In this document: positions 1 to 8,984 of the stretch, one piece after another | How positions within the stretch are numbered: the stretch's first letter is position 1 | Layout: the number at the start of each line of letters is the position of its first letter | From: Ampelocalamus luodianensis | Lineage: Eukaryota; Streptophyta; Magnoliopsida; Poales; Poaceae | NCBI GenBank assembly: GCA_036346255.1 | Contig: CM070628.1 | Coordinates: 5,223,840 to 5,287,839, forward strand | Direction of reading: 5' to 3' | DNA length: 64,000 bases | The notes under the pieces: generated by a model | The model's input: only the letters and a program-made list of their open reading frames with translations | Told to the model about the DNA's origin: nothing | Database searches by the model: none | Program-made: the position numbers and the translations under genes

Positions 1-1536
1 AGGCAAGTCATACCTTTGATCATCTTGAACCCAGTTTTCAAATTACTTTGTTTCAAAGTACTGCATTCTATTTTAATTATTTATTTAAATGCTTTGGGTA
101 TAGTTATTATCCAAATTTGTTATCACACCTTGGCCTTGTATGTCATAATTCTTTGTCACCCTAGATTGGTTATTAGTTGGTAATATTGTAGCACCAACGT
201 GGGTTGGTTAGATGCGAGTACAATTGCTTAGCCATGCTACGAGTCTCACATCGCATGTAAGTTGCAAATATTAAATGTGACTAAGTGACTATGGAACTTT
301 GTGTAAAAGCTGTGTGTTGTATGTTATTACTTCGTGATGGCATGTGTTGCACTAAAACCAACTGGGTGGTAAAGGATTTAGACTGAGGCAAGTGGTGGAG
401 ACTGTGTGACATGGTGGTCTATGTGATGGGAATGATGGTCTTTGTGACTTAGTTAGAAATTGGAAGTCTTGCCTTGGTTAATTAAGGACTTAACTTTGTG
501 CGCCATTGAACTGAGCCTTACTGTACGACCACATGCCTGGTATGGGACGGGCCTAACTTAGTAAGTTATGGATTCTCAGCATTGATGTTCAGGTGGATAG
601 GTTAGGCTATGTGACAGGGTGGAGGTGTGACTACTTAGTGGTTGCATCGCGGGACGATTCGTCTTCCCTGTCCAACGATGTGTGTTATGCATGGGCTATG
701 TGATATGTATAACGGTTTGTAAGCACGTCGAGAGTGTCAATGTTGAGATAAAGTTTCGAACTGTTTTGTTACGATTGGTGCTTGCTACACTAGTTGTATC
801 TTGTGGGTAAAGTGTACAACCTCTGCAGAGTGTTAAACAATCTATTCGAATAGCGCGTCATGGTCATGGACATGCTCGGGATTTCACATGAGGGGTAGTT
901 TTCATAAAATGTGGGAATGGGAGTGTGTGACCTTAATCATATGGCTATGTGAAATGATCTCATTTAGTTGTGTGTCTTTGTGGAAACAATCATAAATTAT
1001 TATTGTCTATTTGCTTTGAAGTATGTTTTCAATCTATTATTCGTATTCAATTGCAAATGTTGCTTTTATGCAAAAGAACCACAGAAGCCTTTTATTTGGA
1101 ATAAGCCTACATCTATACATTGCATTATGTGGTATGATTTGCGAGTATGGTTGTGTACTCACGCTTGTTGTAAAACTTGCGCCCAAACCTACAGAAGAGG
1201 AGGAGTCTACGCCTGCTTTTGAGGAGGAGTTCGCTGAAGGCTGATCGTGCGTTAAGGTCTGGATCCCAGTTGGTTGCTTGTGGTGAATTGGTGGGATCTA
1301 CGCTGGAGTTTTTCCGTTCCGCTGCTGTTTATTTCTCTGTTAGCCCTGCGTGGCTTAATAAGTGTAAACTCGACCATAAGGTCAAAACCCTTATTTGTTA
1401 TTCAAACTAATCGTTTACTTTATTTATCGCTTGTGTGGATCGATATTTACCTATGTTAACCCTGTGTGCACTAGCGTGATCCTGGACTAGTGCAGTATAC
1501 ACAGATGGTTCCAGAATCGTAATTCTGGTCCCGACA
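1..1536 (+). mobile_element. 3' part of a gypsy-type LTR
   Basis: No gene is recognised here. The stretch shares scattered blocks with the second half of the long LTR at 57994-61069: the phrase GGGTAAAGTGTACAA followed by CTCTGCAGAGT (about 806 here, 60159 there), a TTTGTCACCCTAG/CCTTGTCACCCTAG block near the start, and the same terminal CCCGACA, which ends here at 1536. The start lies outside the window, so solo LTR and full element cannot be told apart. Short ORFs inside it have no recognisable domain. Assignment to a Ty3/gypsy Atlantys/RIRE-like family rests on the TGTAACACC...CCCGACA ends of its relative and is inference. Confidence 0.6.
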
Positions 1537-1689
1537 AAGAACTTCATAAATAACTTTGTAAAACCGACGTTGGTAAACCAAACTTGGTTTAACTGAATTA
1601 CCTGAGAGCTATTTGCAGGGATGTTCTACACCAGTACACATTAAAAAACAAGATAATCAAAGACAGCATCCTTCATTAAAAGAAAAGAC

Positions 1690-2298
1690 AGCATCCTTCG
1701 GGCAATAGCCAAGCTTTTGGAGCTTGATGAGGATTGCCTTATTAACCAGTTTAGCAACAAGGCTCCCACTTACTACCCTCCCTGTCCAAGACCTGATCTT
1801 GTCTTCGGCATCAGGCCTCACTCTGACATCTGTGCTATTACGGTTCTTCCCATGGACAAAGATGTCGGTGGACTCCAAGTTCTTAGAGATGGAATATGAT
1901 ACAAGATTCCAACTGTGTAACCACACCCTACTGATTAACATAGGTGTTACAATGGAGGTAGCTCTCTACGAACTCCAAGTAAATTTCTCTCTTATATCTG
2001 TAATAACACGAACGTATTCAAGTTCTGATGATTTGTATTGACCATTTCTAACCCAGATAATGACGAACGGGATCTTCAGGGGCTCAGTGCATAGGGTTGT
2101 GACTAATGCTGAGAAAGAGAGGATCTCACTGGCCATGTTTTATTCTGTGGATCTAGAGAAAGATATTGAACCAATGGCTGATCTGTTAGATGAGAAGCAA
2201 CTGACACGATACAGGGAAATTAAGGCCAAGGACTTGGTAGTCGCACACTTGAATATTTTTCTCGAGGAGAAAGAGTTATAGATTCATTAAAGATCTAA
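1690..2298 (+). pseudogene. 2-oxoglutarate/Fe(II) dioxygenase, exon 2-3 relic
   Basis: The translation carries the plant 2OGD catalytic core: NYYPPCPRP-like YYPPCPRPDLVFGIRPHSD, with the HxD iron ligands (His-Ser-Asp), then TVLPMDKDVGGLQVLRDG. After an intron (about 1955-2058, GT...AG) comes TNGIFRGSVHRVVTN with the distal iron-binding His, and RISLAMF with the RxS 2-oxoglutarate anchor. Stops and frameshifts interrupt it: TGA where a Trp is expected at the exon 2 end, TAA soon after, and a shift before the C-terminal VIDSLKI-like tail that ends near 2298. The family includes flavonol synthase- and S-norcoclaurine synthase-like enzymes; the substrate cannot be told. Exon 1 is missing upstream, where gypsy LTR sequence lies instead. 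Non-functional as it stands. Confidence 0.8.
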
Positions 2299-2610
2299 GT
2301 AAGGTGACTTCAGTTTCATACTACAATACCCATGGAAAATAATTCAACATGCCCATCGTTTAATGCGTTGCTTGTGAACGTAGGGGATGCAATAGTGGTA
2401 TATGTGTGTACAAAGTTGCAAACCTGTGTCGATCTTTCTGTTAAATTATGTGGATAAGAAAGATGAATCTCAAGGACTATATAACGATCTCTTAGAAACC
2501 TTCGCACGAGGGAAACAAGCCATTGACACAGTGAAAATCTGAATGCGATTATGAAGCACAGGCGATCGGTTCGTTGGGTGGTGAAGTTCATCTATCTGTG
2601 CTTTCTTATA

Positions 2611-2853
2611 CTCTCTCTGGTTCAAAAAATAAGCCGTTTTGGAATACGTGTAGTTAAATTTTGACTATCGATATCTTTTTAAATATTTAGATAGATACAT
2701 GAAAATCACACGTGTAGTCTCGAAAAGTATTTTCATAATACTATAGTTTCATTTGGTTTTATAAATATATTACAATAGTAATTAGTGGTTAAAGTTGCAC
2801 TTTAGGGACTGTGTAGATGTCCAAAATAACTTATTTTTATGAACCGGAGGGAG
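2611..2853. mobile_element. Stowaway-type MITE
   Basis: Both ends show the Stowaway terminal inverted repeat: CTCTCTCTGGTTCAAAAAAT on the left and, read on the minus strand, CTCCCTCCGGTTCATAAAAA on the right. The element is 243 bp, AT-rich and non-coding, and is bounded by TA dinucleotides (2609-2610 and 2854-2855), the Tc1/mariner target duplication. It sits just downstream of the dioxygenase relic. Confidence 0.85.
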
Positions 2854-2973
2854 TAGATCTGGATTATGTTTGGATTTTGATTAACTTATGCTACGTTTAG
2901 TATATGGACACCTTCATATGTCTTGGACTGCATGCCATATCTTATATCTCTTAGCTCAAGTGTTTCCTCACTT

Positions 2974-3177
2974 TTCCTTTGTAATCGCTTTGATGTCTGC
3001 CTGTTGGGTGTTATTCTGGCTGTGTGTCATAGCTTGGCTCAGCTTGATGTTGGTTTAGACTTTAGCGTTTGCTGGTGTTCTCAGTCTGTTTTGTTTCTTT
3101 TGTTTTTCAGACTGTACTTTGTGATCATTACTTTTCTATAAAAGCTGGGATGTTCCCTTTTTTTTTTTAAAAAAAAA
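2974..3177 (+). mobile_element. 5'-truncated LINE 3' end with poly-A
   Basis: A 204-bp segment ends in a T-rich then A-only tail and is flanked by a 16-bp direct repeat, AAGTGTTTCCTCACTT, at 2958-2973 and 3178-3193. A long variable target duplication plus a 3' A-tail is the mark of target-primed reverse transcription, so this is a LINE 3' end, or a SINE mobilised by one. No coding domain remains. Confidence 0.8.
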
Positions 3178-3778
3178 AAGTGTTTCCTCACTTCTTATAC
3201 AGCCCTTTTGTTTTGTTAGATTTCTTCAATTTTTTTACATCACATGGTGAATTGTTTTTTTTTCGATTTTCGTAGTGCTGGTGCTAGTGGGGTCTTATTC
3301 GTTGAAGACGGATGACCAGCATGTTGATTGTGAGTTGTAACGAAGGCATATTGGCATCTCGCTAATTACCATCTCTATTTTCTTTTACTTGTTTCAAACA
3401 TCGATACAGTTTTCAATACACACCTTTGGTCATTACTTTTTCTTCTAAGTATATGCTACTAAAAATTATTAGAAAAAGAATCATATGGAAGTACTTTGCT
3501 GGCAAAATATTATTTTTATGTGACAAATCCAAATACTTTTGTGTAGATCATTGATCAAAACTTTTAAAAGTTTGGTTGCATGCCTTCTAAAACGACGTCT
3601 AAAAGAGAACGGAGAGTAAGAGCTCGGGATTCCATATATTTTAATCTTTCCTAGTGCTAGTCAGGGCCCAGCAAGTCAGGACACAACACTGCAGTATTCT
3701 CACTGTCTTGACTTCAAGTGAGCCAAACGACCTAGGGACAGCATAGACCGAGATCAGCAAGAATATCTCAGAACTCCA

Positions 3779-4052
3779 ATGGCTGATGAATCATGGAGGG
3801 TGCTGACTGCCGAGGTTAGTGCAAGAACTGGCGGCCGACGTGCAGGAGCCGCCGGGCCAGTACTTGCAACGAGAGCAGGGCCGTCCAGGCGGCCAGCTGG
3901 CTGATGCCGAGCTGCCGGAGCCCATACCAACCGTCGATCTCAGCCGGCTGTCAGCATTTGACAGTCGGAGGAGCCACCAAGCTGCGGTCGGCACTGCAGA
4001 GCTGGGGGTTGTTCCTGGTGAGCTTCTTAGTTCTTACCTTCGTTCTTGATCT
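3779..4052 (+). pseudogene. 2-oxoglutarate dioxygenase, exon 1 relic
   Basis: The reading frame opens MADESWRV and then, after a small indel near 3810, continues VQELAADVQEPPGQYLQREQ and PEPIPTVDLSRLS. This is the usual N-terminal DIOX_N stretch of plant 2OG-Fe(II) oxygenases, where IPTVDLS(R/L)L is the hallmark. A second indel near 3965 shifts the frame before a region that reads TKLRSALQSWGLFL in another frame, followed by a donor-like GTGAGC. It is therefore a broken first exon. It lies downstream of the exon 2-3 relic (1690-2298) in the same orientation, so the two cannot be one collinear gene and are probably remnants of two tandem copies. Confidence 0.7.
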
Positions 4053-4499
4053 TCTTACTCGTTAGTTTTACACCGGCGCGCAGCGGCGGCCAGGGGCAGG
4101 ACTGCAGGAGCAGAGGCCAAAGGGCGCAGCCGCATAGGCTTATCAAAATGAGCAAGCAAGCAAGGTAGCCATGGAATAGGGGAAAACTCCAATAGTAAGT
4201 GGTTATGGGATAAATCTTTGGCCTTTACTCTTTACTCGTGAAAATCAAATAGAGAGCACAATTGTATTGTTATTGGTTGCTTGTTTGATTTGGTCGAAAT
4301 AGATTTGAAGAGATATTTTAGCATAGTTTCAAGTAGATGCACTAGGGTAAGCGGAATGATAGCTGCACAAGCACAATCTCAACTTGAAGTCCTATTAGAC
4401 CAAATCCAAGTCCAACAAGAACAAGAGGCTACACAACCACATCCACAAGAATAAGAGGTTACACAACCACAACCACAAAAATAAGAGGCGGAGATCTAT

Positions 4500-4870
4500 G
4501 GTAAAGTTTTCTCCATTGTTGATCATGCAGCTATAAAGGATCAATTTGAAACCTTCATTCTTCATGTGCGAAGAGTTGATGGTTTTATTATTTGTCATGA
4601 TCTTGAAAGTCTGGTCGTGAAAATGGTTGAAACTAAAAGGCATATTGTATTTCTATTGTCAACCGCCTCATCGAGTTAGCATTGCTACAACTAGTGGCAA
4701 CAACATCGGTTGGAAGAGTCTTCTTGGCTGTGAATATTATCAAGACTCATTTGCGCAATAAGATATTAATGACTTGATGATGTGCTACATCGAGCTAGAG
4801 ATATTCAAGGGACTTGAACGGTTTCAAGACATGAAATCTCGGAGAATGAAAATAGCTCGTTCTCCTGGAC
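4500..4870 (+). pseudogene. hAT transposase C-terminal (dimerisation) relic
   Basis: In one frame the sequence reads NRLIELALLQLVATTSVGRV followed by FLAVNIIKTHLRNKI, close to the hAT C-terminal dimerisation motif (IELALLLPVATASVERVFSA...MKIIKTRLRNKM) of plant TTF-type zinc-finger/hAT proteins. Upstream (4510-4650) another frame gives CHDLESLVVKMVETKRH, also typical of the family. Stops follow, for example TGATGA near 4765. Only a fragment is present; no terminal inverted repeats were found around it. Confidence 0.65.
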
Positions 4871-5136
4871 GTAATTAGTGTTTAGTGATTGTAGGATCGT
4901 TAATGACAATCAGAAGGGGTGAATGATTGTGAAAGATTTTTCGCATCCAAAATCAATCAAGCGTTGTATGCCGACCAGATAAACAGCCTCGGCAGCTTGC
5001 CCTGCTGCTCTGGGAGGTAGATCAAGGAAGAGAGGGGTGTTGTGTGGTCCAAAGTCGGCGTCATCCACCGCATTGTGCTCATCGCTAGGGCCGTTGCACA
5101 ACTTCATGTGCTCAAGTAGAAGTCATTACCCGTACT

Positions 5137-5478
5137 ATGTCCACCACGCCGCCTCCCGCCCCTCCCTCGAGATCAACGGGGGTATTCCTCCTTGCCGCGA
5201 CCATAGCCCTTGTTCTCGAGCTCCTCGTCGCGGTCGCCCTCAAGGTCCCCATTCATTGTCACCACTATCAAGCCGAACCGCCACCGTCCAGGGTTATGGC
5301 GGTGTGCAGCTTAGGGCAAAGCGGTGAGGAGGATGGGATGCTCGCGTGTTGGTTTTGCCAAGGTGGAACACCACATGTGCAAGAATTGTCCAGTGTGTAC
5401 ATATGTGACCCGCAAATGAACCACGTAATGCACTTTAGTGGCCCAAATATGCAATTTCAAAGTATCGTAACCAGTTGA
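5137..5478 (+). CDS. hypothetical ORF, 113 aa, doubtful
   Basis: An uninterrupted ORF begins MSTTPPPAPPSRSTG and has one hydrophobic segment at residues 16-35 (VFLLAATIALVLELLVAVAL) that could be a signal anchor. The rest has no motif that I recognise and no splice context or conserved neighbour. It lies in a gene-poor stretch between a hAT relic and a fold-back MITE. It may be part of an old gene fragment or chance; codon composition changes after about residue 55 from GC-rich to AT-rich, which argues against a real single-exon gene. Confidence 0.2.
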   Translation: MSTTPPPAPPSRSTGVFLLAATIALVLELLVAVALKVPIHCHHYQAEPPPSRVMAVCSLGQSGEEDGMLACWFCQGGTPHVQELSSVYICDPQMNHVMHFSGPNMQFQSIVTS

Positions 5479-5641
5479 CACAACCAAACAAGTTCCATGA
5501 CCCGCCATGCATTTTTACTCTTTACATATCGATGGACATTGGACACCTTCGTATCTTTTTTGTTTTTTGCTATATTTTTTAGATAAAATGTTTCTTACAT
5601 GTTTCCCCAATCTTTGGAGCTTTTTTTGTTGGGTGTTTTTT

Positions 5642-6167
5642 AAGGAAAAAAAAATCAATAAACACCCCATAAGTCACATATTTTTTCAATTTGCCTCATA
5701 CATATAATTATCGTTTACTTTGCCTTCCATAAGTTAAGTTAGCGTGCAAATACCCCCAGACCATTTGTTAGCACAATTTCTCGTGGTTTTCATTATCTTT
5801 GGTAGTTGTTTCGATGGTGTCAATACTTGTTTCAATTATGCTAATACTTGTTTCAACTATTTGGGTGATTTCGGTAGTTGTAATACACCATTTCATTGCC
5901 AATGTTTCCATACTGAAATCGTGTATTACAAATAGTTAAATAACTCAAATCATTGAACCAAGTATTGAAATCGCTTAAATGAGTACTAAAATCATTGAAG
6001 CAATTGTCAAAAATAATTAAAACCACAAAAAATTAGTGTGAACATGCAACCTAGGGTGGTATCCGCAAACCAACTTAACTTATAGGTGGCAAAGTAAACA
6101 AAAACGATATATCGAATGCAAACTGAAAAAGTAGGCAACTTACATGGTGTTTATGGATTTTTCCCTC
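5642..6167. mobile_element. fold-back MITE with long inverted arms
   Basis: The first about 115 bases (from AAATCAATAAACACC through TTACTTTGCC and ATAAGTTAAGTT) recur inverted at 6050-6167, giving GGCAAAGTAAAC, AACTTAACTTAT and GGTGTTTATGGATTT on the + strand. The middle is also self-complementary: TGGTTTTCATTATCTTTG near 5785 pairs with AATAATTAAAACCAC near 6015. The element is about 526 bp, non-coding and almost wholly palindromic at reduced identity. The family (MULE-like or other) is not known; no clear target duplication was identified. Confidence 0.65.
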
Positions 6168-6439
6168 TCTTTTTTTTTTTATACCAGTCGTGCTATGGTC
6201 CTTGGCTAGTGCCCAGGCCAAATCGTTGCTCCTGAACGGCCCTAGATGCCCATCTCCTGCGGCTGCACTCTGCAGGACCACACCCTCACCTTTCATTCTC
6301 CATCCTACGGCCCACCAAGCCACAAACCAACCAACCGAGGCCGTATCTAATGCTACGGCCCGCGCGGCGCGTTCAAACAAGCAGCTGCAGGCTCCCAGTC
6401 GCAGCGCGTGCTCCAACCGTCCCACCCGCCCGGGACGCC

Positions 6440-6670
6440 ATCCAGCCACGGCCTACGCTCGTAGCGCGGATAGAGGGGTAGTAGCGAATTGGCGTCGCGC
6501 AGCGGATAATACAACTAGCGTTCGGACGTATGACGAGAGATTTCGTTTTAGAACTAGTTCAAATATCTCAGTCGAAACAAATATATGGTGCTATAAAACT
6601 GCAACATTTGAAACTAACAGCGACAACATTCGAAAATAATTGTTACACTATTTTTTGTAACAAAGATAAA
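6440..6670. mobile_element. possible terminal fragment of a non-autonomous DNA element
   Basis: A block around 6511-6531 (ACTAGCGTTCGGACGTATGA) nearly matches, inverted, a block at about 22580-22600 inside V-PPase intron 1 (18 of 20 bases). Both are followed, at some distance, by sequence rich in TTGCAAC/CAACA words. This suggests members of one dispersed family, but I could not define either element's ends. The flanking GC-rich stretch 6190-6480 has open frames but no recognisable domain. Confidence 0.3.
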
Positions 6671-7371
6671 ACAACATGGTCTACCGGAGCACAAGAGCAC
6701 TTCGGCAGGAACAAGCAGCAAGAAACAAAGAGAGCCAGGAAGCCATGACGGGGATCCAACAGGGCAAAAAAAATGAAAAGAGAAAAGGACAAGAAGGAAA
6801 AACAAGAGGGCGACGATCTATTGGGTTTGTGTTCTCGCACGGGCTACAAGGAGAAGGTGCAGGCACACTAGGGCTGCAGCGACTAGTTTCTTGTGCAGAG
6901 GCGTGGCAAGATCGCATCGGCACATAAGAGGAATTGGAGCAGGTTGGTTTCAATGTACAGGGAGAAAAAATGATTGGCATGCATGCAGCGCATGAACTGG
7001 GGTGCTTGCATCTGTTTGGATAGGATCAAAGAAGGGGAAAATAACGAAACAAGGGAGAAGGAAGCACGGGCGACGGGAAGAAAGGTGGCGTCGACTCGCA
7101 GCTGCGGCCGGCGACGCTGGACGTGGCGGATGCCTTCGGAGTGTGCGGCGGCCGTGGAGATCAACCCGAGGAGAGACGACAAAGAGGAAGTCAATCACTG
7201 TGGCAGACATGGTCGGCAGTGGAGAAAAGCTAAAAATACATAATCCATTTACTGATCGAAGGTTGAAAAGAACTGCTATATTGATCAACAAAAAAGAAAC
7301 CGATCGATTTGATTGGATAGGAAGAAGGGGTCATCTATATACAATGATTTGCGCAATCCTCGGGAGATTAC

Positions 7372-7536
7372 TGTAGGAAGATGAATGTACCGTAATGAAT
7401 GATTGTATTGATACCCGAGGGCGGTTTATATAGAATACAAGGCTTGGAGGGTAAGAAGCCTCTCATAGAGATAAGACAGACAGGGATTACAAATCCTAAA
7501 CTACCAAATATAGAGATATGCCAATATACTCTAACA
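7372..7536 (-). repeat. 3' LTR of the miniature element
   Basis: 165-bp LTR, preceded on the minus strand by the polypurine tract TGTGGGGGA. It carries TATATAAACC-like sequence on the minus strand, a possible TATA box. Confidence 0.85.
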
Positions 7537-8234
7537 TCCCCCACAGTCATATAGCGGTAGCGTTATGGATGACGAGGCGTCACGGACGATCGATCGAGAG
7601 GAAGCGAAGGTGGGAACCATCGGACTAACATCCCCCGCAATCGCGTGGGAGCGTCGGGGCTAGCGTGGCGTCGCGACGCGTGATCAGTAAAGGAACCAAC
7701 GAGTTTGCTCAAGATAATGATAGCCTTTTGTTGTCGAGGTAGCCGAGAGCGAGGTGACTATGAACGTAGCCGTGGAGGAGATGTCGATGGCATGACCACA
7801 AGTGCGGGCTCTCGGTGGTGCGACGGCTCATACTCGCGGACGACGGGCCGGCGATGATGATCCGGCGTGATGACGACGGTAGATAGGGCGCTCGGAAGGC
7901 CGTGGAGGGAGGGTCATGTCGACGAGCGCGCCGCGTCACGCCACGGCGTCATCGGAGAGGGCGCCAGAGAGGTCGAGCGGCGGTGAAGTCGAGTCGAGCG
8001 TCGGCGGTGGCGAACAACGCAAAACCGATCTATGATCGAAAAAAAGAGAAAATCCGATCTGAAGATGATCGGAGAAAACTCTAATTGGTAGCCGATTGGA
8101 TGATCGGCGACACGGCTTAAACTACGGGTTGCGCAGCCCCTGAGAGAGATCATAGAGATCAAAGCATCACCCAGGGGGCGGTGCGGCGGAAGCTGTAGAG
8201 GCGACGGCTCAGGAACGGCGCCGGCCTGATACTA

Positions 8235-8399
8235 TGTGGGAAGATGAATGTACTGTAATAGATAATTGTATTGATACTCGAGGGCGGTTTATATAAAGTA
8301 CAAGGTTTGAAGGGCAAGAAGCCTCTTCTAGAGATAAAGCAGGCAGTGATTACAAATCATAAACTATCAAATATAGAGATATACCAATATACTCTAACA
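8235..8399 (-). repeat. 5' LTR of the miniature element
   Basis: 165-bp LTR, followed on the minus strand by the primer-binding site TAGTATCAGGCCGG at about 8221-8234. It differs from its partner at about 20 positions, so the insertion is old. Confidence 0.85.
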
Positions 8400-8401
8400 A
8401 T

Positions 8402-8632
8402 TACATAGCCTCTCATGGAGCGGCGCGTAGCAGAATTTCTTTGTGGCTAGAAATAAACCAAGATGTGAACTCATTTTGATACCATGTAGGAAGATAGACT
8501 TATTGAAATATTGATGCATTGCGGACATATATAGAGCATAAGGTGGCTGGAAGCACTAGTCAGTCCACTGGAGATATATATGGAAAGAACCATATTGATA
8601 CAAATCCCAACTATTCTATTCTACCTCCAGTG
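8402..8632 (-). mobile_element. LTR fragment with primer-binding-site-like sequence
   Basis: At 8485 the + strand reads TGTAGGAAGATAG, like the end of the neighbouring miniature LTR (TGTAGGAAGATGA). Just outside it, on the minus strand, is TGGTATCAAAATGAG, resembling the tRNA-Met primer site. The sequence to about 8632 is diverged LTR-like DNA. It is probably a second, older element into whose internal region the miniature element inserted. The far LTR was not found. Confidence 0.45.
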
Positions 8633-8896
8633 ATCTTGCCATACAAGTCGAATTTACTATCGTGGATCTAGCTGTGCACGAATGGGATCTGAGGAGTGCT
8701 TCCTGAGAAATCAGATGAGACCTCCACCAGAATGGCAAGAAGGGAAGCCATAAACTAATTAGGGCATTGTCTATGCTGTCACTTGTGACATTGTGGGAAA
8801 TGCATGCCAACTTCTTTAATCAATCTATATTCTGTACTACTTTTAAAAGGCTCTTTGGCCACTGATCACAACTCATGAGCCACGCCCTCATATGAT

Positions 8897-8984
8897 CCAT
8901 GTGATTGGGACGTCTACGGTGGTTCGAGTTGTTCAGAAATCCATGTGACTGGGACGTCTACGGTTGTTGGATTTGTTCAGAAAT
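8897..8984. repeat. 44-bp tandem duplication
   Basis: Two adjacent copies, 8897-8940 and 8941-8984, each CCATGTGA(T/C)TGGGACGTC then TACGGT and GTTCAGAAAT. They differ at about five positions. No gene or element is associated. Confidence 0.85.

Larger units (their letters stand above)
7372..8399 (-). mobile_element. complete miniature LTR retroelement (TRIM/SMART-like)
   Basis: Two 165-bp direct repeats, 7372-7536 and 8235-8399, enclose 698 bp. On the minus strand each begins TGTTAGAGTATATTGG and ends in TACA or CACA, about 88% identical by my count (20 differences). Directly inside the 5' LTR (minus orientation) is TAGTATCAGGCCGG, a tRNA-Met-like primer-binding site; directly before the 3' LTR is TGTGGGGGA, a polypurine tract. 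A 5-bp target duplication, ATTAC, flanks the element (7367-7371 and 8400-8404). No gag or pol domain occurs in the GC-rich interior, so it must depend on a partner element for its enzymes. Confidence 0.88.
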
